A DNA stretch of 64,000 nt from Azonexus sp. (GCA_031274715.1 JAISPT010000007.1:1-64000); one strand, 5' to 3'; numbered from the stretch's first letter, positions 8,667 to 19,770 are shown. The notes: a model not told the origin generated them from the sequence alone. Translations and numbers: made by a program.

Positions 8667-10607
8667 ATGCAGGTCAACCCAGGCAAGCTCTCGCGCAAGA
8701 TCGTCGGCACGTTGGGCGCCTTCCTGCTGGTGTTGGCCGGTGCCATCGGCCTGACGTTGATGATTTCCTGGCAACTCGAAGGCGCGGCGGCGGCAATCAA
8801 CGATGCCGGCAGCCAGCGCATGCGCAGCTACCAGATCGCGCTGCTGATGGCGCGTGCAGTGGCCTTGCCGGGTGCTGCCCTGGATCAGCGTATCGCCGGC
8901 GAAGTTCGAACTTTCGACACGGTGTTGCAGCAACTTGGCAATGGCGATCCGAGCCGGCCACTGGCTTCGCCGCGTAACGACCAGGTCCGGCAGTTGCTGC
9001 GCGAGGTCGAGCAAGACTGGCAGCGTGATCTGCGGCCCGAGATCGGAGCCTTCCTGGTAGCCGTCCCCAGCGAGCGGGCGTTCATTCTCGGTCGTTTCAA
9101 CCTGCAGCTCGAACCGTTTGTTGAGCACATCGACGATTTGGTACTGGCCATGGAGCGCGGTTATGCCCAGGACACTACGCGACTACGCACTATCCTCGGC
9201 CTGTTGGCGCTGTTCGCACTGATCGGGACGGTGCTGGTGATCCGTATCCTGATCCGCTTGGTGGTCTGGCCGATCGGCGAACTCAACACCGGCATGGAAC
9301 GGATGACCGGCAACGACTTGGCGGTGCGCCTGCCAGAGCACAGTGACGACGAACTGGGCGGTCTGGCCCGCGGCTTCAATCAGATGGCGGACCACCTGCA
9401 GGCCATGTACGCGACGCTTGAGGAGCGCGTAGCGGCGGAAACGCGCAGCCTAGAGCAGCGCAATCGTGAGCTGGGCATCCTCTATGCGGCGACTTCGCTG
9501 CTGGCTGAACAGGTGCAGGTGGAAACACTGTGTCAGAGTTTTCTCGACTACATCAAGTCGGCCCTTGGCGCCGATGCCGGCGCGGTCCGGCTGTACATGC
9601 CGGATTCGCAGAAGCTGTATCTGGTTACTCACGAGGGGCTGTCCGCACAGTTCGTGGCCCGTGAGAATGAGCTGAACTGTGGCGAATGCCTGTGTGGCGA
9701 GGTCATCCAGAGCGGTCGGCAGGCTGTCTTCAATACCATCAATCCGCCGCCCGGCATGGCGTTGCGCAGTTGCATCCGCGAAGGCTTCGCCACCGCCACC
9801 GCTTTCAGTATCGTGCATGGCAAGCAGCGGCTCGGCGTCTACAACCTCTACTATCGCCAGACGCACCCGATTTCGTCGCAGGAGCGCAACTTGCTGGAAA
9901 CGTTGGGCCAGCACCTCGGTGTGGCGATCGAGAACCAGCGCCTGAAATCGCGCGAGATGGAACTGGCGGTGTCCGAGGAGCGCAATCTGCTGGCCCAGGA
10001 ATTGCACGATTCGATTGCCCAGGGCCTGGCTTTTCTCAACATCCAGGTTCAGTTGCTGCAGGATTCGCTGCACAAGGGGCGCTACGACGAAGCACTGCAG
10101 ACCGTCGGGCAGTTGCGCGAGGGCGTGCAGGAAAGCTACGACGACGTGCGCGAATTGCTGGTGCATTTCCGCACCCGGCTCCTGCAGTCCGATCTCGATT
10201 CGGCACTGACCTCGGCACTGGAGAAATTCGAGGGCCAGACCGGCATCGCCACCTGCTTCGAGCGGATCGGCAGCGGAGCGCCGCTGGCGCCGGCCAACGA
10301 GATCCAGATCATGCACATCGTCCAGGAGTCGCTGTCCAACATTCGCAAACACGCCAAGGCCAAGAGTGTGCATCTGACCGTGCGCCGCGAACCGGCGCGC
10401 ACCGAGATTGAAGTGCGCGACGACGGCATCGGCTTCGATACCGAAGACGAACCGAATGTCCGCTCCGAGCGTCACGTCGGGCTAAAAATCATGCGCGAAC
10501 GGGCGCACCGCGTCGGTGGCGAGTTGCGCATCGTCTCCCGCATCGGTGCCGGCAGCCGGCTGCTGCTCAGCTTGCCGCGGGAAACCAAGGAAGGGGTAGG
10601 GGTCTGA
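8667..10607 (+). CDS. NarX-type sensor histidine kinase
   Basis: A 646-residue membrane kinase. Layout: TM1 about 10-34; a periplasmic helical sensor whose first helix NDAGSQRMRSYQ resembles the P-box of NarX/NarQ nitrate/nitrite sensors; TM2 about 173-198; HAMP 199-252; a GAF-like domain about 275-425 with a Cys cluster (NCGECLCGE, 337-345); HisKA_3 with phosphorylatable His447 in ELHDSIAQGL; and a HATPase domain with DDGIGF. ATG 8667 is chosen because the TM1 context begins there; in-frame codons upstream lack a ribosome site. It is one base from the response regulator gene. No nitrate reductase genes are in the window, so the ligand is inferred only from the P-box. Confidence 0.88.
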   Translation: MQVNPGKLSRKIVGTLGAFLLVLAGAIGLTLMISWQLEGAAAAINDAGSQRMRSYQIALLMARAVALPGAALDQRIAGEVRTFDTVLQQLGNGDPSRPLASPRNDQVRQLLREVEQDWQRDLRPEIGAFLVAVPSERAFILGRFNLQLEPFVEHIDDLVLAMERGYAQDTTRLRTILGLLALFALIGTVLVIRILIRLVVWPIGELNTGMERMTGNDLAVRLPEHSDDELGGLARGFNQMADHLQAMYATLEERVAAETRSLEQRNRELGILYAATSLLAEQVQVETLCQSFLDYIKSALGADAGAVRLYMPDSQKLYLVTHEGLSAQFVARENELNCGECLCGEVIQSGRQAVFNTINPPPGMALRSCIREGFATATAFSIVHGKQRLGVYNLYYRQTHPISSQERNLLETLGQHLGVAIENQRLKSREMELAVSEERNLLAQELHDSIAQGLAFLNIQVQLLQDSLHKGRYDEALQTVGQLREGVQESYDDVRELLVHFRTRLLQSDLDSALTSALEKFEGQTGIATCFERIGSGAPLAPANEIQIMHIVQESLSNIRKHAKAKSVHLTVRREPARTEIEVRDDGIGFDTEDEPNVRSERHVGLKIMRERAHRVGGELRIVSRIGAGSRLLLSLPRETKEGVGV

Positions 10608-10608
10608 T

Positions 10609-11271
10609 ATGAATGAAAAAATACGCGTCCTGCTGGTCGACGACCACACGTTGTTCCGCAGCGGTATCCGCTCGCTGCTGCAGCGCAACGAGGATTTCGA
10701 GGTAGTTGGCGAGGCCGGCGACGGGCTGGAAGGCATCAAGCGTGCCCGCTCGCTGCGTCCCGATGTCGTCCTGCTCGATCTGCACATGCCGGGTGTTTCC
10801 GGCCTAGAGGCGGTCAAGGTGATCGTCGAGGAGATTCCCGAAGTCCATGTGCTGATGCTGACCGTCTCCGAGGACGCGCAGGACCTGATGGACGCCTTGC
10901 GTGCTGGTGCCTGCGGCTATCTGCTGAAGAACATCGAGACTGATATGCTGGTCGATGCCATCCGCCGCGCGGCCAAGGGCGAGTCGGTGGTTTCCCAGCA
11001 GATGACGGCCAAGCTGATTGAGGGCGTGCGCGCGCCGCACAAGGGTGATGCGCCGGCCGAGCGCGACCGCTTCTCGCCGCGCGAGCGCGACATCATGGCC
11101 TCGTTGGCGCACGGCGAGAGCAACAAGGAAATCGCCCGCCGCCTTGACCTGGCCGAGAGCACGGTCAAGATCCACGTGCAGAACATCTTCAAGAAGCTGA
11201 ACATGAGCAGCCGCGTACAGGTCGCCCTGTACGCCGTCGAGCATGGTTTCGGCCAAGCGAAAGGCTCCTGA
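10609..11271 (+). CDS. NarL-family response regulator
   Basis: A 220-residue receiver plus LuxR-type helix-turn-helix regulator. The receiver has the acidic pair Asp11/Asp12, phosphoacceptor Asp57 (LLDLHMPG), Thr and Lys switch residues (MLTVSED, LLKN). The C-terminal HTH reads SPRERDIMASLAHGESNKEIA...STVKIHVQNIFKKL. It starts one base after the kinase stop, with an AAGG-rich region inside the kinase 3' end as ribosome site. The pair most resembles NarXL, so control of anaerobic respiration genes elsewhere in the genome is likely but inferred. Confidence 0.92.
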   Translation: MNEKIRVLLVDDHTLFRSGIRSLLQRNEDFEVVGEAGDGLEGIKRARSLRPDVVLLDLHMPGVSGLEAVKVIVEEIPEVHVLMLTVSEDAQDLMDALRAGACGYLLKNIETDMLVDAIRRAAKGESVVSQQMTAKLIEGVRAPHKGDAPAERDRFSPRERDIMASLAHGESNKEIARRLDLAESTVKIHVQNIFKKLNMSSRVQVALYAVEHGFGQAKGS

Positions 11272-11289
11272 ACCGGCCGGGCAAAAGAA

Positions 11290-11316
11290 AGGCTCCGGCG
11301 GAGGGAGCCGGAGCCT
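11290..11316 (+). terminator. GC-rich hairpin after the two-component operon
   Basis: AGGCTCCGGC (11290-11299) pairs perfectly with GCCGGAGCCT (11307-11316). A second palindrome GGCCGG/CCGGCC follows at about 11321-11337. No T run follows, so this may be a weak or Rho-assisted terminator, or a 3' stabilising structure. Confidence 0.5.
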
Positions 11317-11366
11317 GGGTGGCCGGCTTGACCGGCCGGCCGATCCTCAGAGGAGGACGAAAAGCC

Positions 11367-11633
11367 TCAGTGGGTTGATATCGGGTGGCTGCGCTGCAGA
11401 TGCTGGTAGGTCTCAGCCAAATCCTTGACGTGCTGGTAACGCCCGGATTCCAGCGCATGCTGCATGTTTTCGATAATCATCGTGTGCAGGTGGCAAACCC
11501 CTTCGGGCGTGCACAGCAGCACAGCGCTCATTTCCGCCGCCACGGCTATTGGAATGTGTTCGTGCTCGGCGATGGCCTCGATTTCTCCACGATCGAGATC
11601 GCAATAGTCAATAACGTCCTGGATGGAAAGCAT
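11367..11633 (-). CDS. small conserved hypothetical protein
   Basis: An 88-residue soluble protein with no membrane segment or signal. It is rich in acidic residues, with short helices (MLSIQDVIDYCDLDRGEIEAIAEHEHIP) and a His/Cys-containing middle (LLCTPEGVCHLHTMIIENM). A strong ribosome binding site (AAGGAGG, 6 bases before ATG) supports it as a real gene. It is transcribed alone, between the NarL-type regulator (convergent) and the spermidine-synthase-like gene (same strand, upstream). I do not recognise a named family. The Cys/His pattern could bind a metal, but this is speculation. Confidence 0.7.
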   Translation of the reverse strand: MLSIQDVIDYCDLDRGEIEAIAEHEHIPIAVAAEMSAVLLCTPEGVCHLHTMIIENMQHALESGRYQHVKDLAETYQHLQRSHPISTH

Positions 11634-11761
11634 AGGTTCCTCCTTGACAGGCTGAATGGAATGAACAGACGGGGTGACCCTCTGTTGTTTTTATTGTGTA
11701 TCTGCCTTGTCGTTATTATCGGTGGAGACCTCTTTATTTATAGACACGAATGAGAGGCGAA

Positions 11762-12553
11762 TCAAGGTGAGCCACTACCGATGCGCAGGTGGCCGTCCGG
11801 CAGTGGATGGCTCAATTGCAGGCGGCCGATGGTCGGTCCGAGGTCGAGGCCGGAGGCTTTTTTGAGCACCGCCGCCCGTTCGCGCAGCGTGGTGAGCGGC
11901 AGGTCGACCGGCTCGCTACCACTGGCGAAGACGATGGTGTTGCCGCTGGCGCAGGAGGGAAAGACGGCGATGGCGCCGGCAAACGCCTGGTCGATGCGGC
12001 GCACGCTGGCGGCAAAGCCGCGGTTGCGGCCGAGCAAGTTGACGCACAGCAGGCCGTCGGCGGCGAGGCGGGCGCGGCAGGCTTGGTAGAAGGGCAGGGT
12101 GTCGAGCGGCCCGCTACGGGCGTCGGCATCGAAGCCGTCGACCAGTATGTAGTCGAAAAGACTGTCGCCGCCGAGCATGAAGTCGGCGCCGCAGCCGATG
12201 CGGACGGCTAGGCGCTGCGGGTCGTTGGGTAGCTTGAAAATTTGGCGGGCGACGAATTCCACCTGCGGATTGATCTCGACGACGGTGATCCGGCAATCCG
12301 GTCGGTGGCGATACAGGAACTTGGCCAGCGAGCCGGCGCCGAGTCCGACCAGCAGCACTCGCCGTGGCCAGCCATTGGTGTCGCGCAGCAGCAGACCGGC
12401 CATCATGTCGCGGGTGTAGGCCAGTTCCAGCGCCCAGGGCCGGGCGATACGCATGGCGCCTTGTACCCAGTCGGAACCGAAATGCAAGTAGCGGACACCG
12501 TCTTCCTCGCTGATATCGATGGAGTGGCGGGGAGCGGAGGTGCGTCTGGTCAT
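11762..12553 (-). CDS. spermidine synthase-like protein
   Basis: A 263-residue Rossmann-fold protein of the spermidine synthase/polyamine aminopropyltransferase superfamily. The SAM or decarboxylated-SAM site is VLLVGLGAGSLAKFL, followed by the acidic ITVVEINPQV and the catalytic-loop-like YILVDGFDAD. The N-terminal beta-hairpin domain of true SpeE is short, and the family also contains fused or stand-alone proteins of unknown substrate, so the exact reaction is open. It lies 16 bases downstream of tRNA-Arg on the same strand and may be cotranscribed with it. Confidence 0.8.
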   Translation of the reverse strand: MTRRTSAPRHSIDISEEDGVRYLHFGSDWVQGAMRIARPWALELAYTRDMMAGLLLRDTNGWPRRVLLVGLGAGSLAKFLYRHRPDCRITVVEINPQVEFVARQIFKLPNDPQRLAVRIGCGADFMLGGDSLFDYILVDGFDADARSGPLDTLPFYQACRARLAADGLLCVNLLGRNRGFAASVRRIDQAFAGAIAVFPSCASGNTIVFASGSEPVDLPLTTLRERAAVLKKASGLDLGPTIGRLQLSHPLPDGHLRIGSGSP

Positions 12554-12569
12554 GATTGGCTCAGCTGGC

Positions 12570-12644
12570 TGGCGCCCCCAGGTGGAATCGAACCACCAAT
12601 TCGCCCTTAGGAGGGGCGTGTTATATCCATTTAACTATGGAGGC
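12570..12644 (-). tRNA. tRNA-Arg (anticodon CCU)
   Basis: On the minus strand the acceptor 7-mer GCCTCCA pairs with TGGGGGC, with encoded CCA. The anticodon stem CGCCC/GGGCG encloses the loop CTCCTAA, giving anticodon CCU for AGG codons. The T arm GGTGG-TTCGATT-CCACC is intact. Such tRNA genes are frequent integration targets, but no element is attached here. Confidence 0.95.
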
Positions 12645-12764
12645 AGGTCGGTCGCGTCGGCCGGGGGGCATTGTACCGGGCTGTGGCGTCTTGTGATAGC
12701 GTGGCTGCCCTTACTAGAATCTCGGTCTTCCTGACACGGCGCCCGAGTGCGCCGTTTTTACTCC

Positions 12765-14702
<1,938 letters not shown>

Positions 14703-14703
14703 A

Positions 14704-15555
14704 TCAGTCCGGGGTGACGGCCGGCCGGCCAGGCAGCGGTTCCAGGCCGAGCTGTTGGCGGACGGCCTCTGGCGTCAGGTTGAGCAGTTGCCCGATGTCG
14801 CGATAGTCGTCGGGCAGGGCAGCATTGTCCCAGCCCTGTGCCGAGTGGCGGGCGAGGCGGACGGCCAGGGCGACGTTGCGTACGCGCGGCTGGTCGGCAT
14901 GGCGGTCGTCGATCAGCGTTTGCAGCAGGTCGGGCAGGTGCCAGACTTTGCACAGGGCGGTCTGGATATCCTGGAATTCCAGGCCCAGTGTGTGGCGTTG
15001 GGCATCTGCACTGCGCAGGGTCGGGTCGGCCGTCTGCTGCGCCTGGATGTCCAGGCCGAGTTTGGGCGCGAAGCACCACACCAGAATTTCGGCCAGGTCG
15101 TGTAGCAATGCGGCAATGCGGATGTCCTCCATGCTCAGGTCCTGGCGCCGGACTGCCCAATCCTGAGCGTAATCGGCCGCCCGCTGGGCGCGGCGAATGA
15201 TCTGTAGCACGCCGAGCAGGGCGTGCGGATGGCAGCCCTTGAGCATGTCCTCGATGGTCGGCAGCTCGTTGAAGCGACGAAAGAAGGGCTGGACGCCGGA
15301 CATCACCAGGGCGCTGGCGACGGTGGTGATGTCGTGGTGCAGCGAACGACCGTGCAGCGGCTGGATGTAGGCCAGCACGCGGACGGTCATGATCGGGTCC
15401 TGCAGGATGACGTGGGCCAGCTCGCGGGTATCGACCCGTTCGAGATCGGCGCGCATCTCGTCGAGACGGCGCCGGGTGACGCGCAGCACCGGCAGGGCAT
15501 TGTTGCTGAACAACAAGACCCAGGCTTCGGTATCCGGTAGTGGATGGTCGAGCAT
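14704..15555 (-). CDS. HDOD domain protein
   Basis: A 283-residue protein with an HDOD domain (about 25-235). Visible: the helical LAHVILQDPIMTVRVLAYIQ, an IEDMLKGCHPHALL stretch, and LHDLAE as the remnant of an HD site. HDOD proteins are degenerate relatives of HD phosphohydrolases used in signalling, often linked to cyclic-di-GMP or stress responses. ATG 15555 is preferred over an upstream TTG because GGAGGG sits 8 bases ahead. It is convergent with uup, 1 base between stops. A second HDOD gene lies 0.9 kb away. Confidence 0.82.
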   Translation of the reverse strand: MLDHPLPDTEAWVLLFSNNALPVLRVTRRRLDEMRADLERVDTRELAHVILQDPIMTVRVLAYIQPLHGRSLHHDITTVASALVMSGVQPFFRRFNELPTIEDMLKGCHPHALLGVLQIIRRAQRAADYAQDWAVRRQDLSMEDIRIAALLHDLAEILVWCFAPKLGLDIQAQQTADPTLRSADAQRHTLGLEFQDIQTALCKVWHLPDLLQTLIDDRHADQPRVRNVALAVRLARHSAQGWDNAALPDDYRDIGQLLNLTPEAVRQQLGLEPLPGRPAVTPD

Positions 15556-15676
15556 GGCGCTTCCCTCCAAAAATCGTTATGCATTGTTGTCCGGCGAGTG
15601 TAAGGGTCGGCCCGACGCTGGGCAAGCGGGGTGGCATGCGATAATCGGCGCCCCGCCCATCTTTCGTCCGTCCGCC

Positions 15677-16318
15677 ATGCGCTACAAGATCGTTCCGGTG
15701 ACTCCTTTCGAGCAGAACTGCACCATTTTTTGGTGCGAAAAGACGCGCCAGGCCGCCGTCATCGACCCCGGTGGCGATATCGAGCGTATCCGCGCGGCGT
15801 TGGCGGCCGACGACCTGACGCTGGCGGTGATTCTCGTCACTCACGGTCACATCGATCATGTCGGCGGCGTTGCCGCGCTGGCCGATGCGACCGGTGCTCC
15901 GGTCGAGGGGCCGCACGAGGACGATCGTTTCTGGATCGATGGCATGGCGCAGCAGGGGCGCATGTTCGGCTTCGCCGATGCTCAACCCTTTGTGCCGACG
16001 CGCTGGCTCAAGGACGGCGATACGGTGCGCTTCGGCGAAGTCGAGTTGCAGGTTCTGCACTGCCCCGGCCATACGCCGGGACATGTCGTCTTCTACCATC
16101 CGGCCAGCCGCTTGGCCCAGGTCGGCGACGTGCTATTTCAGGGCTCGATCGGGCGCACCGATTTCCCACGTGGCGATCACGAAACGCTGCTGTGCTCAAT
16201 CAAGGAGCGCCTATTTCCGCTCGGCGACGAGGTCGAGTTCATTCCCGGGCACGGCCCGATGTCAACGCTCGGCGAGGAACGCCGCTACAACCCCTTCCTG
16301 AGCGGCCGCTTCGGCTGA
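15677..16318 (+). CDS. metallo-beta-lactamase fold hydrolase, glyoxalase II-like (YcbL type)
   Basis: A 213-residue MBL-fold enzyme with the zinc motif THGHIDHVGG, a second His (HCPGHTPGH), the bridging Asp in GDVLFQGSIGRTDFPRGD, and a final His in PGHGPMSTLGEE. Length and motifs fit the YcbL/glyoxalase II subgroup, which hydrolyses S-D-lactoylglutathione or similar thioesters. It lacks the C-terminal helical domain of full GloB. Start 15677 gives the conserved N-terminus MRYKIVPVTPFEQNC. The gene points into an inverted repeat at 16340. Confidence 0.88.
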   Translation: MRYKIVPVTPFEQNCTIFWCEKTRQAAVIDPGGDIERIRAALAADDLTLAVILVTHGHIDHVGGVAALADATGAPVEGPHEDDRFWIDGMAQQGRMFGFADAQPFVPTRWLKDGDTVRFGEVELQVLHCPGHTPGHVVFYHPASRLAQVGDVLFQGSIGRTDFPRGDHETLLCSIKERLFPLGDEVEFIPGHGPMSTLGEERRYNPFLSGRFG

Positions 16319-16339
16319 ACGGGGGCGGCAGGTGTCCCG

Positions 16340-16440
16340 AAGGAGTCTCTGAATAACTCCCCGCGAGTTGCCGCGCCCGGATTCGGGATGGGATGCAAGG
16401 CGCAAAGCGCAGCCACGAGGGGGTTGTTCAGAGATTCCTT
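16340..16440. repeat. dispersed inverted-repeat element, copy A
   Basis: Ends 16341-16357 and 16423-16439 form an imperfect inverted repeat (15 of 17). The core 16362-16414 matches 45741-45793 at 52 of 53 positions in opposite orientation. This copy equals copy B (45653-45813) minus about 59 internal bases. It lies between convergent genes and could serve as a bidirectional terminator. It encodes no protein. Confidence 0.8.
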
Positions 16441-17611
16441 AATGAACCGAGCGAATCTTGGCGGCCCAGCCCAGTGCTGCCAGTTGGGCGTCTAAATGTG
16501 ACTCCGGAGTGATGCCCAGTCTCTGCAGTTTGGCCTCCGAAGCCTCCAAGTCGCGCATTTCGGCGGTATGGATGGCGCGCAACAGGTGGCCGAGCGGGCC
16601 GGAATTTTCTGTCAGCGCACCGACGATTTCCTTGTCCAACGGCAGTTGACGCATGATTTCCGGCATCGACATGTTCAACAGCACGTTGAGCAGCGAGAAG
16701 GAGCCGATCATGAAAGCCGCGTCGCCGAGATTTTCCATGGCCGGGGCCGAGTGCAATTGCAGGGCTAGCGCTTCCAGCAGGTGACCGCGAGCCGCTGCTT
16801 TCTGCAGCAGCGGATTGGGCAGGTGGCCGTCGTTGGGGTCGGCATAGACCAGCAATTGCAGCCAGCGCTGCAAGCGGCGCCGGCCGAGCAGATTGATGGC
16901 CTGGGCGAAGCTGGTGATTGGCCTGGATGGCGCCATGGCCGCTGAATTGACCAAGCGCAACAGGCCATAGGAGAGTTTTGATTCCTGGCGGAAAACGCTA
17001 TCCAGAACGGCCGTATCGGCATCCTGGGCAATCAGCGCCAGCAGTTCCAGCAGCTTGAGGCTGGTGGTGTCGGCCCGGTTCGGCACGGCGGCACTGCGGG
17101 TAAGTAGGTATTCGCCGGTGGATAGCGCGCAGGCGTTGTTGAGGAACCATTGTCGGTCGGCATGGCTATGTACGTCGGTGGCGACCAGCGTGCTACGGGT
17201 CGACAGGCCGTGCAGTTTGAACGGTGGCAGGCTACGGGCGTGACTGGCGGTCAGCAGCAGATAATGCCAAGTACCGGTGGCCGGCAGCGGCGCGTTGACC
17301 GTAGTGAGCTGGGCTACCGCGCAGCCGCTTTGGCGCAGGGCGGCTTCCTGGGCGGCCAGCGTCGCGGTGTCGGCGGCGGCTGGGAATACGGCGACGGCCC
17401 GCCGGTCGAGCCGGCCCGGAAGATACGGTGCAGTGGTGGCTGGCAGTAGCCAGGGGTGACGGTGGTCGAAATTGTCGGTCAGCGGCGATTCGGTCAACTG
17501 TTGCAGGATGGCATCGCCAGCAGGAAAGGCGCTCAGTTCGGCGCGGTAACCCGACCAAGCATCATCCACGCCGAGCAACGGGTGGATGAACAGGAAGGCG
17601 GAGGAGGGCAT
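16439..17611 (-). CDS. EAL/HDOD (YuxH-like) signalling protein with degenerate EAL half
   Basis: A 390-residue protein. The N-terminal about 180 residues resemble the EAL-like part of YuxH proteins but keep no E-x-L catalytic motif. The C-terminal about 185-385 is an HDOD domain (LLELLALIAQDADTAVLDSVFRQE, LLRLVNSAAM, AINLLGRRRLQRWLQLLVYAD). Such proteins are regulatory rather than catalytic. The final residues overlap the end of the intergenic repeat at 16439-16440. With the HDOD gene at 14704 it makes two HDOD genes on the same strand, separated by the MBL hydrolase on the opposite strand. Confidence 0.8.
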   Translation of the reverse strand: MPSSAFLFIHPLLGVDDAWSGYRAELSAFPAGDAILQQLTESPLTDNFDHRHPWLLPATTAPYLPGRLDRRAVAVFPAAADTATLAAQEAALRQSGCAVAQLTTVNAPLPATGTWHYLLLTASHARSLPPFKLHGLSTRSTLVATDVHSHADRQWFLNNACALSTGEYLLTRSAAVPNRADTTSLKLLELLALIAQDADTAVLDSVFRQESKLSYGLLRLVNSAAMAPSRPITSFAQAINLLGRRRLQRWLQLLVYADPNDGHLPNPLLQKAAARGHLLEALALQLHSAPAMENLGDAAFMIGSFSLLNVLLNMSMPEIMRQLPLDKEIVGALTENSGPLGHLLRAIHTAEMRDLEASEAKLQRLGITPESHLDAQLAALGWAAKIRSVH

Positions 17612-17783
17612 GGCGTGTTGTCAGAATCACGAACCGACTGATGGTAGCAAAATTGCCTGCCGGGCGTCTTGCGGCGGCCGCAGATTTTCGCTTCGCGCCT
17701 TGCCACCCACCCACCGCTAAAGGCCCCACGAGGCTTCTGGCCTTTGGGGTAAAATACGCGCCGATTCAGAACCAGAGCCTGCC

Positions 17784-18752
17784 ATGAAAACAAGTTTTCT
17801 CGACTTCGAGCAGTCCATCGCCGATCTCGAAGCCAAAATCGAAGAGCTGCGCTTCGTTCAGGATGATTCGGCGGTCGATATCTCGGAAGAGATCGGCCGT
17901 CTGGAAAAGAAAAGCGCGCAACTGACCAAGGACATTTACGGCAAGCTGACGCCGTGGCAGATTTCGCAGGTCGCCCGCCACCCGCAGCGGCCCTACACGC
18001 TCGACTATGTGCAGCACATCTTCACCGATTTTGAGGAATTGCACGGCGACCGCGCTTTTGCCGACGACCATGCGATCGTCGGCGGTTTGGCACGCTTCAA
18101 CGGCCAACCGGTGGTCGTCATCGGCCATCAGAAGGGGCGCGATACCAAGGAGAAAATCTACCGCAATTTCGGCATGCCGCGTCCCGAGGGCTATCGCAAG
18201 GCGCTGCGGCTGATGAAGCTGGCCGAAAAATTCGGCCTGCCGGTGATGACCTTCGTCGACACGCCGGGCGCCTATCCCGGTATCGACGCCGAGGAGCGCG
18301 GCCAGTCCGAGGCCATCGGCCGCAACCTGTACGTGATGGCCGAGTTGAAGGTGCCGGTGATCGTCACCATCATCGGCGAGGGCGGTTCTGGCGGCGCGTT
18401 GGCCATCGCCGTCGGCGACGTTGTACAGATGTTGCAGTACTCCACCTATTCGGTGATCTCGCCGGAAGGCTGTGCCTCGATCCTCTGGAAAAGCGCCGAG
18501 AAGGCGCCGGAAGCCGCCGAAACCATGGGCATCACGGCGCACCGCCTGAAGACCCTGGGCCTAATCGACCGCATCGTCAGCGAGCCGGTCGGCGGTGCCC
18601 ATCGTGACCACGCGGCGATGGCCCAGAATCTGAAAAAAACCTTGCAGGACGCGCTCAAGCACCTGTCGGCGATGAATATCGAGGAACTGCTGGCGACGCG
18701 CTACGAGCGGCTGATGAGCTATGGCCGCTTCAAGGAACAAGCTGCCGCCTGA
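17784..18752 (+). CDS. accA: acetyl-CoA carboxylase carboxyltransferase subunit alpha
   Basis: AccA and AccD form the carboxyltransferase that moves CO2 from biotin-BCCP to acetyl-CoA, the first step of fatty acid synthesis. The 322-residue product has the AccA N-terminus ([19 protein letters not shown]), the crotonase-fold core with [19 protein letters not shown] and the Gly-rich [15 protein letters not shown] oxyanion region, and a usual length. A TAAAAT -10 candidate (17750-17755) precedes it. The 3' end overlaps tilS by 32 bases. Confidence 0.97.
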   Translation: MKTSFLDFEQSIADLEAKIEELRFVQDDSAVDISEEIGRLEKKSAQLTKDIYGKLTPWQISQVARHPQRPYTLDYVQHIFTDFEELHGDRAFADDHAIVGGLARFNGQPVVVIGHQKGRDTKEKIYRNFGMPRPEGYRKALRLMKLAEKFGLPVMTFVDTPGAYPGIDAEERGQSEAIGRNLYVMAELKVPVIVTIIGEGGSGGALAIAVGDVVQMLQYSTYSVISPEGCASILWKSAEKAPEAAETMGITAHRLKTLGLIDRIVSEPVGGAHRDHAAMAQNLKKTLQDALKHLSAMNIEELLATRYERLMSYGRFKEQAAA

Positions 18753-19692
18753 TCTCCTGGCGCGGATCGGCGCCTTCGTCGCCGCCCGCCTGGCGTCGCA
18801 CGAGCGCGTTTGCGTCGCCCTTTCCGGCGGCTGCGACTCGGTCGTCCTGGCCCACCTGTTGAGCCGCCTGGGTCTGTCCGGACGGCTCGACGCTATCCAC
18901 ATCCACCACGGACTGTCGCCCAATGCCGATGCCTGGGCGGCGTTTTGCGCCGACTATTGTCGTGATCTCGGCATTCCGTTGCAGATTCGGCACGTCGCTG
19001 TCGCTCGCGATGCCGCTTGCGGCCTTGAAGCGGCCGCCCGTCAAGCGCGTTACGAGGCTTTCGCCGAGGTGCCGGCCGCCTGTTTGGCGCTGGCTCAGCA
19101 CCGCGGCGATCAGGCGGAAACCGTGCTCCTCAACCTGTTGCGCGGTGCCGGTGTACTCGGCGCCGCGGCGATGCCGTCCGAACGGCAACGTGGTCATCTG
19201 CGCCTGTGGCGGCCCTTGCTTGGCGAGACACGCGACGCCATCGAAGCCTACGCGCGGGCCAACGGCCTGCGCTGGATCACCGACGAAAGCAATGCCGATA
19301 CGCAGCTGACCCGCAATTTCATCCGCCACCAGGTGTTGCCCATCATTGAACAGCGCTTCCCGGCGGCCGAGCCGGCGCTGGCCCAGGCCGCCGCCCATTT
19401 TGCCGAGGCCGCCGAGCTGCTCGACGAACTGGCGGCGCTCGATTGGGAGCGGGCGGCGGATGGCGAAACGGCTTGTCTGGCGGCACTGCGCACGTTGAGT
19501 CAGGGGCGGCTGAAAAATCTGCTGCGTTTTCGCTTGCGCTGCCTGGGCTGGCGGGTGCCGGTCGCGGCCCGCCTCGACGAGTTTGCCCGGCAATTGCAAA
19601 GCGCTGGCCCGGATCGTCACCCGGAACTGTGCCTCGCCGAAGGGCGGATGCGCGCGGCGCGCGGCCGCCTGCACTGGTTGGCACAGTCCTAA
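18721..19692 (+). CDS. tilS: tRNA(Ile)-lysidine synthase
   Basis: TilS converts C34 of tRNA-Ile(CAU) to lysidine, giving AUA decoding; essential in most bacteria. The 323-residue product has the PP-loop [13 protein letters not shown] (about 35-47), the [12 protein letters not shown] segment and the Til[19 protein letters not shown] motif, then the NLT-domain-like [13 protein letters not shown]. It is shorter than E. coli TilS (432 residues) and so lacks most of the C-terminal domain, as in Aquifex-size forms. ATG 18721 lies inside accA, 32-base overlap, the usual accA-tilS coupling. Confidence 0.95.
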   Translation: MAASRNKLPPDLLARIGAFVAARLASHERVCVALSGGCDSVVLAHLLSRLGLSGRLDAIHIHHGLSPNADAWAAFCADYCRDLGIPLQIRHVAVARDAACGLEAAARQARYEAFAEVPAACLALAQHRGDQAETVLLNLLRGAGVLGAAAMPSERQRGHLRLWRPLLGETRDAIEAYARANGLRWITDESNADTQLTRNFIRHQVLPIIEQRFPAAEPALAQAAAHFAEAAELLDELAALDWERAADGETACLAALRTLSQGRLKNLLRFRLRCLGWRVPVAARLDEFARQLQSAGPDRHPELCLAEGRMRAARGRLHWLAQS

Positions 19693-19770
19693 CAGACTAA
19701 CGTGGTTCGTCTTTCCGCAGCGAATGGCGTTCAGTTACAATCGATAGATTCCCATTTTGATGAGCAGGCC

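Noticed and set aside
8600..8977. Plus-strand ORF starting MQVIGFFAAAQ overlapping the sensor kinase
   Set aside because: It is out of frame with the NarX-type gene, and the residues after the first 20 are low-quality shadow sequence. The repeated GATGCAGGTCA at 8599 and 8666 appears to be chance.
11664..11690. Hairpin plus T run on the plus strand
   Set aside because: The nearest plus-strand gene ends 390 bases upstream and both adjacent genes are on the minus strand, so a terminator role is not supported.
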